A DNA stretch of 64,000 nt from a virus. The notes beneath the pieces are model-generated. The model did no database searches, had not been told where the DNA came from, and saw only the letters and a program-made list of their open reading frames with translations. The stretch lies in the IMG/VR virus record IMGVR_UViG_3300045974_000760, positions 79,217 through 143,216 of that record; one strand, written 5' to 3'. This document shows, one piece after another, positions 30,304 to 37,655 of the stretch; position 1 is the stretch's first letter, and every line of letters begins with the position of its first letter. The translations under genes were made by a program, and so were the position numbers.

Positions 30304-30627
30304 TCAACGAGCGAGTGCAAGAGGAAGTTTGCGCACCAGCTTACTGCTCTTGTTGCCTGGCTCGAGCGCGAAGGCGGTCAAGCTGTTGTTGAGGTCGGGC
30401 TCGAAGAAGAGGGCCGTACGGAGGCCTCGTAGACTCGCCTCTTCAGCCAGCCGGCGGAGCTACGTTTCGTCAGGCACGGATAGAACTGCGAGCGTGTTAC
30501 TAGCGGCATACCAGCTCTCCTCCAGATCGCGATGGTGAGCTTGAAACACACGGCACGCATGACACGCTTGAGCGACTTGGAGACCGGGAGGCAGATCTGC
30601 TCTGACGATGACATAAAGTTTCTCCAT
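30304..30627 (-). CDS. Peptidyl-tRNA hydrolase 2-like gene with in-frame amber codon
   Basis: ATG 30627 has GAGGAG about 7 bases upstream. Fifty-five codons (MEKLYVIVRADLPPGLQVAQ, then ACHACRVF...) match the PTH2 pattern with the DLPPG and QxAQxxHA region. A TAG (30460-30462) follows, and the same frame continues 51 codons with LAEEASLRGLRTALFFEPDL and SLTAFALEPG, the expected PTH2 C-terminal half, to TGA at 30304. Total about 107 residues, normal length. Either a pseudogene or read by the adjacent CUA tRNA. PTH2 frees tRNA from stalled peptidyl-tRNA. Confidence 0.75.
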
Positions 30628-30901
30628 CGGCGTACTCCTCATTCTCAAGGATGGGCCGTTCAACTCGGATGTAACTCTCAAGCGCAGTCACATCAGCAAG
30701 AAGATCGCAGCCTTCCTTGTGCTTACAATCTGCCTTCTTGGTGGTGCGCGTGTCGTATCTCGCTCGACAAGAATCGCAGAGATAGTCGTACCCGACGACG
30801 CAGCAACGCATCGTCACGGGCGACTCCTTCCACATCTCCTCCTTGGCGCGGTCGACCATCCGCTCGATCCGATCGAGCAGCTCTAGGTCCATCGACGACA
30901 T
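30500..30901 (-). CDS. Zinc-finger-like protein
   Basis: ATG 30901 overlaps the upstream TGA (TGATG). Residues 1-30 form a charged helix (DLELLDRIERMVDRAKEEMW). CDSC near residues 43-46 and C-x5-C about 15 residues later (DCKHKEGC) may bind zinc. The C-terminal 40 residues, Ser/Arg-rich, overlap the hydrolase gene and may be unreal. Part of the leftward operon. Confidence 0.55.
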   Translation of the reverse strand: MSSMDLELLDRIERMVDRAKEEMWKESPVTMRCCVVGYDYLCDSCRARYDTRTTKKADCKHKEGCDLLADVTALESYIRVERPILENEEYADGETLCHRQSRSASRSPSRSSVSCVPCVSSSPSRSGGELVCR

Positions 30902-31260
30902 CACTCCGCTGCCTCGTCCTTCTTGTACGGCACCTTCACGCGAGGCGGAGGAGCGGGGATCGCCCCTTCCTTGTTCGCGAGCCAGGTTGTCAGCGCCTCT
31001 TTCGATACGTCTGCTTCCCCGATCATCGCGTCGCGGAAAACGATGACGAGTAGAGAGATATTCGGGAAGTTATGCTCGAACCCGTTCTCCTTCTGCACCT
31101 TGTGGGAACGCTCGATACGTCGGTACGGGAAACCACGTATGAAGCCCCAAGCAAGATTGCCGTACCGGCCTTCTTCCTTGCAGTGCTTACGGAACGACTT
31201 GTGGAACGCCTTGATCTTCTCTTGCTCTTCAGCTGGCAACTGCTTGTAGTTCTCGAACAT
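30901..31260 (-). CDS. Hypothetical protein, first gene of the leftward operon
   Basis: ATG 31260 (MFENYKQLPAEEQEKIKAFH) has GAGAGGA about 8 bases upstream; the longer frame to 31308 is not supported. 119 residues, helical and basic in the first half, with a hydrophobic stretch (ISLLVIVFRDAMIG) and a proline-rich end. No family known. The stop overlaps the next start. Confidence 0.6.
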   Translation of the reverse strand: MFENYKQLPAEEQEKIKAFHKSFRKHCKEEGRYGNLAWGFIRGFPYRRIERSHKVQKENGFEHNFPNISLLVIVFRDAMIGEADVSKEALTTWLANKEGAIPAPPPRVKVPYKKDEAAE

Positions 31261-31273
31261 GGTTGTAGTCCTC

Positions 31274-31302
31274 TCTATTGAAGGTTCTTGTTGTGGAGTC
31301 AA
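31274..31302 (-). promoter_or_regulatory. Candidate sigma70-like promoter for the leftward operon
   Basis: On the minus strand, TTGACT (31297-31302) lies 17 bases from AATAGA (31274-31279), just before ATG 31260. The -10 is weak. A CTTGTTG/CAACAAG inverted repeat (31287-31309) overlaps the -35, so an operator is possible. Confidence 0.35.
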
Positions 31303-31399
31303 CAACAAGCAACTGGGAGGACCACGAGGCAGCTAGAAGAAGTGCATGACTCACCGAACATAACACGCGTACTTCGCCGCGCAATATCGCGAGGCAATG

Positions 31400-31414
31400 T
31401 CCGGGATAAGGAAG
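31400..31414 (+). promoter_or_regulatory. TCCGGGATAAGGAAG motif (copy 5)
   Basis: Same motif as at 10358 and 5669, located 15 bases before ATG 31430 in the divergent intergenic region 31261-31429. Confidence 0.35.
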
Positions 31415-31429
31415 CTGAAAGGAGGTCTT

Positions 31430-32539
31430 ATGGATGAGGATTTGGATGAACGAGACGCCATGTACCGCGACACGTTGTACATCCACACGTGGAGCTTTAT
31501 TGCCGCGCAGATGGAAGGGCGGCCGGTCGTAGACCAGTGTGTGGTCTACGCGTCGGAGAGTGAGCCTCATGTCCACATTCTGGACAAGGGCGCGTTCGTG
31601 AACCCGCGTAACGTGTTGATTTTCCAGCCCGATGAGGAGGTGGCATTCGAGGCGTACGAGATTGGTGAGCCGCTCGGGATGAAGGTGATTCGCGGGGAGT
31701 TCGAGGAGATCTACCTTGAGTGCCGGAGAAGGGCAGGGCTGATGTTCTTCGAGACGGGCTCTCCGGCACCAGAGCGGGTTGGGCAGCTGCGCCACATCAT
31801 CACGCAGGTTCTTGATACACGCGCCCTACTCGCAGTCTTCATCCCCAAGCCCACCGAGGAAGAGCTCGATCATGCGGTGGCGTACATGAAGCGCGTCCAC
31901 ACCTATGACTACGAGGGCAAGGCGCTCGAGAAGGCTTTCACGCGCGGTGGGGTAGAAGAAGTCAATTACCTGCTGAACGCGGTGGGGATGAACGGACTGC
32001 CCGAGGACGTCTTCACCGCACTCAGCGAGAAGAGCCGTACGTTGTCCATCAACGGACTCGTCGACATGTACCACCCAGCAGTCCACGCCAGCATCGAGGC
32101 TAAGCGCCGCGACTCACCCTGGGTGCTCTACGCACGAGCTCTACGTGAGACGGTCTGGGACGAGATCGGAATGGCGTACCGCATCGGGGTCCAGGGAATC
32201 ATCTACTCGGAGGTCATCTCCGCAGGTGTACTGCTTTTCGACGTGACGCGCTTCGGCAGTTCGAAGCAAGCACAGAAGCAACGCAAGACAGCCGCGCAGC
32301 TTGTAATGCGCCTTTTCAACATCGACACCAGCATCGATCAGAAAGAAGAGACCAAGAACCATGGCACGATCTCCAATGCAGTCCGCCGACGTTTCGCAGA
32401 CCTCCACGAGCTCCAATGCAACGCCCTCCGTCGCGAAGCTGGTCTTGGTGTGGAGCTGCATGCCCCTGAAGATGTTGCGGGGCTCGGGGACGATGAAGTT
32501 CATCGAGGAGGAAGTGGGCCTCGAAGCCCACATCGTTGA
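31430..32539 (+). CDS. Hypothetical protein, about 369 aa
   Basis: ATG 31430 follows AAAGGAGGTCTT; the ATG at 31397 lacks such a site. The product looks alpha/beta in its first part (YIHTWSFIAAQMEGRPVVDQ) and helical later (KALEKAFTRGGVEEVNYLLN). The end beyond about 310 overlaps the 32361 gene and may be extension. No domain recognised. It opens the 31-33.7 kb group. Confidence 0.55.
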   Translation: MDEDLDERDAMYRDTLYIHTWSFIAAQMEGRPVVDQCVVYASESEPHVHILDKGAFVNPRNVLIFQPDEEVAFEAYEIGEPLGMKVIRGEFEEIYLECRRRAGLMFFETGSPAPERVGQLRHIITQVLDTRALLAVFIPKPTEEELDHAVAYMKRVHTYDYEGKALEKAFTRGGVEEVNYLLNAVGMNGLPEDVFTALSEKSRTLSINGLVDMYHPAVHASIEAKRRDSPWVLYARALRETVWDEIGMAYRIGVQGIIYSEVISAGVLLFDVTRFGSSKQAQKQRKTAAQLVMRLFNIDTSIDQKEETKNHGTISNAVRRRFADLHELQCNALRREAGLGVELHAPEDVAGLGDDEVHRGGSGPRSPHR

Positions 32540-33131
32540 CCCCAAGGACAAGGGGAAAATCGACCCCGGGCAGTACGCCGGGGTCATCGCAATGCGGCCC
32601 ATGATGGGCGCGCCCGCCAAGGGAAAAGTAGAGCGCGTCTCCTCAGCCGGAGGATTCGACGTCCTGTGGCTCGACCACCAAACCTCCCACCTCACGGAGC
32701 ATATGAGGAACGTCATCCGGCGTATGGCGGGCGAGACACCTGTGGAGGTCGAGGCCCCCAAGCTCGCGCTCGCCCCCCCGGCGGAGGTCCACATCCCTGT
32801 GCCGATGAACTACCTCCCACAAGTGGAGGTGTCCGAGAGCGAGCAGAGCGTTATGCTTGCCCTCTACGAGAAGGAGAACAAGGAGCTCGGCGAAGAGCTG
32901 CGCGCGGTACGCGAAGAGGCAGAAGCCGCTCATACGCGCGGTAATTACCTCGCCGCAGAGAACGATCGCCTGACCCGCTCTCTTGCTGAGGCGAACGCCA
33001 CAATCGACAGTATGCAGGAGCTGAAGAAGGCAGCGAAGGCATTGGCTCCCTTCCGCACGTTGCTCGAGCAGGGGGTCATGACGAAACAGCAAGTGCAAGA
33101 GCACATCTTGCGCTTGATCGACTTCGGCTAG
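32361..33131 (+). CDS. Coiled-coil-containing protein, 256 aa
   Basis: ATG 32361 overlaps the previous frame. A compact N-terminal domain (FIEEEVGLEAHIVDPKDKGK, SAGGFDVLWLDHQTS) is followed by a coiled coil (LYEKENKELGEELRAVREEA) and a C-terminal helix. Ends in TAG at 33129. The next ORF's ATG lies 12 bases later in the same frame, so amber read-through would fuse them. Function unknown. Confidence 0.55.
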   Translation: MARSPMQSADVSQTSTSSNATPSVAKLVLVWSCMPLKMLRGSGTMKFIEEEVGLEAHIVDPKDKGKIDPGQYAGVIAMRPMMGAPAKGKVERVSSAGGFDVLWLDHQTSHLTEHMRNVIRRMAGETPVEVEAPKLALAPPAEVHIPVPMNYLPQVEVSESEQSVMLALYEKENKELGEELRAVREEAEAAHTRGNYLAAENDRLTRSLAEANATIDSMQELKKAAKALAPFRTLLEQGVMTKQQVQEHILRLIDFG

Positions 33132-33134
33132 AAT
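33129..33134 (+). promoter_or_regulatory. -10-like TAGAAT overlapping a stop codon
   Basis: TAGAAT includes the TAG stop of the previous gene and lies 9 bases before ATG 33144. Confidence 0.4.
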
Positions 33135-33143
33135 GGGCGGGGT

Positions 33144-33386
33144 ATGGACCCACATAAAGTAGCCGCGATGCGAATCGTGGCCGTTCCTTGTACCCGGGAA
33201 GAGATGACCGCCAAGCTCACAAGTATCCGTAGCGACTTCCACCGCGACGGCTTCGTGGTGAAGCAGGCAGTGCAGCGGCCCGGACGTATCCACGGGCATC
33301 GCTGCGAAGTACTCTCCGTCACGGGCATCAAGGAACTCGACAAGCGCCTACAACCGCTGCCACGCTCTGCGGATGGCAACGGATAA
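33144..33386 (+). CDS. Hypothetical protein, 80 aa
   Basis: ATG 33144 without a Shine-Dalgarno, possibly leaderless. Strand/helix mix (MRIVAVPCTREEMTAKLTSI, VLSVTGIKELDKRLQ). In frame with the 32361 gene across its TAG. Overlaps the next gene by 14 bases. No family recognised. Confidence 0.55.
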   Translation: MDPHKVAAMRIVAVPCTREEMTAKLTSIRSDFHRDGFVVKQAVQRPGRIHGHRCEVLSVTGIKELDKRLQPLPRSADGNG

Positions 33387-33681
33387 AGAAGGCACCGTAG
33401 AACAACAGAACCTCGAGTTCCGCCGCGCTATCCAATCCGCGTACACCACGGTGCAAGCCGCCGAGGCGTCACGTGGATTGGGTAGTGTGACGTACGAGGA
33501 GCTGATGCAGCAGCAGGTGGACATGATTGAAGGTTCGGGGACAGATACGCGCCCCAGCATCCTTCAACGCATCGACCGGGTGGAGGCCGACATCCTTGCC
33601 GTGGTTGGGCAGGTGAAGGAGCTACCGGTCGAGTACGTCCTCCAGCCGAACGGGGAGCTGGACGCCAACACAGCACCTTGA
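33373..33681 (+). CDS. Helical protein, 102 aa
   Basis: ATG 33373. Mostly helix (LEFRRAIQSAYTTVQAAEAS, QRIDRVEADILAVVGQVKEL). It ends inside a hairpin and overlaps the antisense frame of the transglycosylase gene tail. Could be a small structural or regulatory protein. Confidence 0.55.
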   Translation: MATDKEGTVEQQNLEFRRAIQSAYTTVQAAEASRGLGSVTYEELMQQQVDMIEGSGTDTRPSILQRIDRVEADILAVVGQVKELPVEYVLQPNGELDANTAP

Positions 33682-34261
33682 GGGGTGCTAACTCTTCGGG
33701 GAGTTTCGGAGGTGCGACGCGGCCGGGGATTGTCTGGGAGAAGTTCCAGCGGGCGACGGCCTTCGGCTCATCAGCCTGGCAAGTCCCCAGGGTGTAGCCG
33801 CTGAGGTTCCCGCAGGCGCCGATGCTTTGCTTCAACATGCGGTGAGCCGCACGGAGGCACTTCTTGCGGTCGGCGATCAAGTCAGCGCCGGACCACCCTT
33901 CAGCTGTCTTACCTTCGCCGATGTGAATCTGTGCGAGGCAGAAAGAAGTGGCTTTGCCTTTCCACTCATCGCAGGCGCCCTTGATGCATTTGCCATCGTC
34001 GACATCCTTGCGGTACCCCGACTCGAAGAAGGTGACGGCAATCAACAACTGGGCAGTTTGGATGCGTCCGTTTTTGCCCTTGAAGATTGGTTCTTCTTCC
34101 GCCACAACCGTAGCCATGTCGCGCGCAATACTGTTGTAGCGCGCCTTAGCTTGTTCTACCGTCTCGTTGTGCGGGTAGTGCTTCGCCCACGCGACACGCT
34201 TCTCTACAGGTGAAATCAGCAACATCACCGAGAGGATCCAAGTAGTGAGTAGTTCAATCAT
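33428..34261 (-). CDS. Lytic transglycosylase-like protein
   Basis: ATG 34261 (MIELLTTWILSVMLLISPVE) gives a signal or anchor helix. The body has TAQLLIAVTFFESGYRKDVD, SFCLAQIHIGEG and ADEPKAVARWNFSQ: an SLT-like arrangement with catalytic Glu in FFESG and a later Q-I-H. Likely cleaves peptidoglycan at entry or lysis. The C-terminal part beyond about 33690 is arginine/proline-rich, overlaps the 33373 gene antisense and may be non-native; the true end is unclear. Confidence 0.65.
   Translation of the reverse strand: MIELLTTWILSVMLLISPVEKRVAWAKHYPHNETVEQAKARYNSIARDMATVVAEEEPIFKGKNGRIQTAQLLIAVTFFESGYRKDVDDGKCIKGACDEWKGKATSFCLAQIHIGEGKTAEGWSGADLIADRKKCLRAAHRMLKQSIGACGNLSGYTLGTCQADEPKAVARWNFSQTIPGRVAPPKLPEELAPLKVLCWRPAPRSAGGRTRPVAPSPAQPRQGCRPPPGRCVEGCWGAYLSPNLQSCPPAAASAPRTSHYPIHVTPRRLAPWCTRIG
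33672..33708 (+). terminator. Candidate double hairpin between convergent genes
   Basis: AGCACC/GGTGCT (33672-33689) followed by AACTC/GAGTT with a TTCGGG loop. No long T-tract. It may stop transcription of both converging genes. Confidence 0.35.
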
Positions 34262-34310
34262 CGGACCGAAAGAGGTAGTAGGTCCCGCCACGCTGTCAAC
34301 TGAGGAATAC

Positions 34311-34760
34311 ATGACCACACCTGATACAACCGTGCCCGCTGTCGCAACCGCCCCCGTCGAGAAGCGGGTCATCCGTCGCCGTAAGTTGGAGGACCTCATC
34401 AATACGATTGGGGAGCGCTACTTCTCGTTGCCGGGCGTTCCAGATGGGAAGTTGTTGTTGAGTGTTGAGACTGCGGGGGATGCGTACACCACGGCGGTTG
34501 TGAACGAGCAGATGGCGCTCGTGTTCGAGGGCAAGGGGAAGAACCTCGCCGAGGCGCTGGTCGATACGCTGCGCGGGGTTGTCGAAGCGGAGACCGCGTC
34601 GGATGCGGAAGCAGAGGCAATCCGCAAGCTCGAGGAGGAGCTCGCGGCGAAGAAGCTGGCGGCGAAGTCGAAGAAGAACATCCTCTCCGACTGGAAGGGC
34701 TTCGGCAAGAGCGGGGGCGGGGACGAGGCGGCGGACGCCGAGACCGCTGAAGCCAAGTGA
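34311..34760 (+). CDS. Hypothetical acidic/lysine-rich protein
   Basis: ATG 34311 follows TGAGGAATAC; the longer frame to 34245 overlaps the divergent gene. 149 residues with a compact centre (LEDLINTIGERYFSLPGVPD, EAGDAYTTAVVNEQMALVF-like) and a lysine/alanine helix at the end. Divergent from the transglycosylase, with 49 bases between starts. No family. Confidence 0.55.
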   Translation: MTTPDTTVPAVATAPVEKRVIRRRKLEDLINTIGERYFSLPGVPDGKLLLSVETAGDAYTTAVVNEQMALVFEGKGKNLAEALVDTLRGVVEAETASDAEAEAIRKLEEELAAKKLAAKSKKNILSDWKGFGKSGGGDEAADAETAEAK

Positions 34761-35470
34761 GCTTCGAGGTCTGGAAGAGCTGGTCGGTGTACCCGCTCAA
34801 CTTCCGTACGTGGCCGTCGATGGCTACGTGCGACCTGCACGGCCGCATCATTACGCGGTCGCTGTACAGCAAGGCAGCAGAGGCGGCGCCGGAGGACAGT
34901 GCGTTCCGCGTGTTTCTGTTGAAGCACAATCTGACGATTGACCACGCGGACGTGGGGTATGTGCGGGCGTACTTGCTCGCCTTCCCTCCAGTCCAGAAGG
35001 AGGAGCCTGTTGGCCTTGATACCCCTGCTGCCCGCAACCACCGAGACATCAAACCCAAAGCTCGGGAAAAGCGTCTCCTGGGCGATAAAGCAAATGGAGC
35101 GCGGGAGGGAGGTGACGCGCTTGCAGTGGGTCGACCCTCCGAAGCGCCCACCGTACCTGTACAGGTCCCTCACGTTGAGCGCGCTGTGTCGAATACCAGC
35201 GCACGTGAGTCTGCCGGCGAATCCGGAGGCGCAGTTGCGAACGAACAAGTCGTACCTGTACGAGCTGAGCCTGCAGGACAAGGAGGCGAAGGATTGGGTG
35301 CGCCTGGACTTCTGGCTTCGGGACAACGGTATACGGCGGCACTAGACTCGTTCCACAAGGGGCGTCGAGTGCGGCGGGGTATCTGGCCCGTCTCGCAGTG
35401 GAAGACGGAGGAGAAGAGTCCATCGCGTGACATGTTCGCGATGGATTGGGAGATCTGGTCGCCGTTATGA
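34757..35470 (+). CDS. Two-part ORF with Tad2/DUF2829-like tail
   Basis: GTG 34757 overlaps the TGA before it. Residues 1-85 (MSFEVWKSWSVYPLNFRTWP...) look genuine. Residues about 86-190 read over another gene in the wrong frame. The last 45 (AALDSFHKGRRVRRGIWPVS...DMFAMDWEIW) match the ends of DUF2829 proteins (AL..L..GK.VxR..W, then D(L/M)xAxDWEI), the family of the Thoeris inhibitor Tad2. The tail has no obvious own start. Either a stop was lost or the ORF is a long fusion. Confidence 0.45.
   Translation: MSFEVWKSWSVYPLNFRTWPSMATCDLHGRIITRSLYSKAAEAAPEDSAFRVFLLKHNLTIDHADVGYVRAYLLAFPPVQKEEPVGLDTPAARNHRDIKPKAREKRLLGDKANGAREGGDALAVGRPSEAPTVPVQVPHVERAVSNTSARESAGESGGAVANEQVVPVRAEPAGQGGEGLGAPGLLASGQRYTAALDSFHKGRRVRRGIWPVSQWKTEEKSPSRDMFAMDWEIWSPL
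35010..35345 (+). CDS. DUF2829-like protein, 111 aa
   Basis: TTG 35010 is preceded by AAGGAGGAG 4 bases upstream. KSVSWAIKQMERGREVTRLQW resembles the DUF2829/Tad2 opening (F.WAL..M..GK.V.R..W), followed by PYLYRSLTL and a longer C-terminal part (KDWVRLDFWLRDNG). Nested in another frame inside the 34757 ORF. It could be a Tad2-type defence inhibitor, but the signature is partial. Confidence 0.5.
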   Translation: MALIPLLPATTETSNPKLGKSVSWAIKQMERGREVTRLQWVDPPKRPPYLYRSLTLSALCRIPAHVSLPANPEAQLRTNKSYLYELSLQDKEAKDWVRLDFWLRDNGIRRH

Positions 35471-35513
35471 GGAGGGTGCTTGTTCAGGCCCTTTTCATAG
35501 CTACAACTCTCGG

Positions 35514-36593
35514 ATGACACTTCCGATCTACGCCGGCTCCTACAAGGACTACACCGGCTTTTGGTCTCCGGGCATCTACAAGTACAACCTGCAGGCTATT
35601 GGCCCCCTCAGCGATGAGGCGGATAAGCGCACTGCGGTCATCGCTGCGACAGAGGGCGGGGCGTACGACGCCTCGAACTTCTACGACCGGTGCATTGCGA
35701 CACACGGCCTGATTCAGTTCTGCGACGCGAGCATGTTTGGCGTCTGTGACTTGTTGGGCGCGGTGGCGGACTACGATGTGACGAAGATCGAAGCGGTGGG
35801 CGAGTACGCCGCACATCGAGCCTTCTCGTTCACCAAGTCCACGGGCAGGTGGCGGTTCTTCGACAACGCCAAGAGGGCCCCCGTCCTCACGCTCGAGCAG
35901 CAGCGCCACCTGTGGATTCTGAACTCCGACGGGCACTCGTGGGATGAGGCATCGAAGACCGTAGCCAAGGGGTGGATCCAGGCTCTGTCCGCTGTGTGGG
36001 CCGATGAAGATGTACGCGCGCTCCAACGCCGCTACGTCGCGCAGAAGCTCATGGGCTTCGTCATGGCCCCCGTCCGCCCCATCCTGTTCGGCGATGTCGC
36101 CTTCGGGGAGAACATCACACTCGCCGGGCAGGCCGCCTACTTGTCCTTCGCCGCCAACCTCCCCGCAGTTGCTGGAGCTCAGTTCGCCAAGCTCTCCCCC
36201 TCCCTCGAGCGCGGCACCATGGAGTGGCTCCTCGAGCTACTACGTGTTCTTACCTTCGGCGCCGGTATCCCCATCTACGTCGACCGCTACAACAAGATCC
36301 GCCCCCACCTCGAGCGCCTCTACGACGTCGACCTACCCGACACCGCCGCTCTCCTCAAGGCCGGCACAACTGCGCTCGACCACCCCCCAGCAAGCAACCC
36401 AATCGGCGCTTCTGTTGCGCAGCATGCCTTGATTGCTGCTGGATTCGATCTCGGCCCCATGGGCGCCGATGGCGTCTTCGGAGCTCGCAGCAAATCCGCC
36501 CTGGTTGAGTTCCAACGCACCCACGGACTTACTCCCGATGGCATCCTCGGCCCCAAGTCGAGTGATGCCCTGCTCAAAGTTCTCAACGGCTGA
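35514..36593 (+). CDS. Endolysin-like protein with C-terminal peptidoglycan-binding domain
   Basis: ATG 35514. Residues about 300-357 (QHALIAAGFDLGPMGADGVF, ARSKSALVEFQRTHGLTPDG) are a PG_binding_1 domain. The N-terminal 200 residues hold ATEGGAYDASNFYDRC...THGLIQFC, which may be a lysozyme or transglycosylase fold with Glu catalytic; not certain. It sits in front of the baseplate block. Upstream TAGCTACAACTCTCGG is unusual: no Shine-Dalgarno. Confidence 0.65.
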   Translation: MTLPIYAGSYKDYTGFWSPGIYKYNLQAIGPLSDEADKRTAVIAATEGGAYDASNFYDRCIATHGLIQFCDASMFGVCDLLGAVADYDVTKIEAVGEYAAHRAFSFTKSTGRWRFFDNAKRAPVLTLEQQRHLWILNSDGHSWDEASKTVAKGWIQALSAVWADEDVRALQRRYVAQKLMGFVMAPVRPILFGDVAFGENITLAGQAAYLSFAANLPAVAGAQFAKLSPSLERGTMEWLLELLRVLTFGAGIPIYVDRYNKIRPHLERLYDVDLPDTAALLKAGTTALDHPPASNPIGASVAQHALIAAGFDLGPMGADGVFGARSKSALVEFQRTHGLTPDGILGPKSSDALLKVLNG

Positions 36594-36610
36594 CTCACAA
36601 TAAGAACGTG

Positions 36611-36620
36611 CTGACGTCAG
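36611..36620 (+). repeat. 10-bp perfect palindrome CTGACGTCAG
   Basis: It lies in the 106-base gap between the endolysin and the 36700 gene. Could be a dimeric regulator site. The rest of the gap has no further clear signal except the ribosome-binding site. Confidence 0.35.
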
Positions 36621-36699
36621 AAAGTACTGGACGTATTGCTTCTTCCAGCGAAAAATAAGGGCCTGCTCAACATAGGAGCTAAGAGAAGGAGATAAGACG

Positions 36700-36897
36700 A
36701 TGGATAAGGAACTTGAGGTCTTTCACCAGAAGTGCAGCGATGGCTTCCAGAATGTCGTGAACATCCTGGCCGCAGCCTTGCTCGACCCCGACGCAACCAA
36801 GCGGGCTCAGGCAATCCGTACTGCACACAATCGACTGGTCGAAAAGAACCTGCCCGTGCCCGCAGCGCTCGAGCGCGTCGCCGGCTCCCTTCACTGA
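36700..36897 (+). CDS. Small helical protein, 65 aa
   Basis: ATG 36700 follows AGAAGGAGATAAGACG. Two or three helices (FHQKCSDGFQNVVNILAAAL, KRAQAIRTAHNRLVEKNLPV). Terminator 36919-36965 follows, so it is a short unit by itself. No family recognised. Confidence 0.6.
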   Translation: MDKELEVFHQKCSDGFQNVVNILAAALLDPDATKRAQAIRTAHNRLVEKNLPVPAALERVAGSLH

Positions 36898-36918
36898 CCC
36901 CACCGCCTTCCCCCTCCA

Positions 36919-36965
36919 GGGCTCCCCACGCTTCTCACCAAGCGCCGGGAGCCCTTCTTCTTTTC
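36919..36965 (+). terminator. Strong intrinsic terminator
   Basis: GGGCTCCC and GGGAGCCC enclose an inner GCTT/AAGC hairpin, followed by TTCTTCTTTTC. TAGCTC starts at 36966. Confidence 0.85.
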
Positions 36966-36982
36966 TAGCTCCAACTCTCGTG

Positions 36983-36988
36983 TAGACT
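36983..36988 (+). promoter_or_regulatory. -10-like TAGACT before the baseplate block
   Basis: TAGACT lies 6 bases before ATG 36995, directly after a strong terminator. No Shine-Dalgarno (six C precede the ATG). Confidence 0.5.
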
Positions 36989-36994
36989 CCCCCC

Positions 36995-37648
36995 ATGTAC
37001 GATCTCCAGGTCGTCCTCCCGGTGGAAGTCATCGAGCTCAGCTCCGTCACTCTCCTGGGCGGCGTTACACCCTCCACCATCCGCGTCGTCGGCAAGGACT
37101 TCCGTACTGTCGCGCGCGTCACCATCAACGATATCGAGTCCCCCGCACTCAATATCAAAAGCCGCACCGTCCTCGAGGCTCAGGTCCCAGACATCATCGA
37201 CCCGCTCAGCATCTCCGCGGTTCAGGTGATGTCCAACCAGCTCACGCTGTCTCCCCAGAACCTCCTCCAGTTCCGGCTCCTTGACGTACCCACCGCCGTC
37301 AACGGCTTCTTCCGTCTCATACAGCTCTTCGTCAAGATTCTGCTGACCACCCCAGGTCGCGACATCTTCTCCCCCAATCTCGGCGGGGGAGCTCTACGTG
37401 GACTCGGGCGAAGCTACGCCGGCTCAGAAGCAAGCAGCCTCGTCAGCGACCTGCACATCGCGGTCAAGCAGACCGTGAGGCAGATGCTCTCCGTTCAGGC
37501 GCGCTCCCCTCGCACCCCCCTGCAAGAGCGGCTGCAGAACGCCTCGGTTGTGAACTCCACGTACAATCGTGACCAGCAGGCGCTATACGCCTCCATCGAG
37601 CTCCTCAACCAAACCAACATGTCCGCAGCCCTCAACCTCACGCTCTGA
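36995..37648 (+). CDS. gp25/W-like baseplate wedge protein with TIG-like N-terminus
   Basis: Residues 1-90 are an IPT/TIG-like beta sandwich (SVTLLGGVTPSTIRVVGKDF). RLIQLFVKILLTTPGRDIFS and PNLGGGALRGLG follow the gp25/W pattern (LLTTPGE..FxPxxG) of baseplate wedges in contractile tails. C-terminal helix region to 217 residues. It stands directly before the J-like gene, as usual for this module. Confidence 0.7.
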   Translation: MYDLQVVLPVEVIELSSVTLLGGVTPSTIRVVGKDFRTVARVTINDIESPALNIKSRTVLEAQVPDIIDPLSISAVQVMSNQLTLSPQNLLQFRLLDVPTAVNGFFRLIQLFVKILLTTPGRDIFSPNLGGGALRGLGRSYAGSEASSLVSDLHIAVKQTVRQMLSVQARSPRTPLQERLQNASVVNSTYNRDQQALYASIELLNQTNMSAALNLTL

Positions 37649-37655
37649 GAAACCG

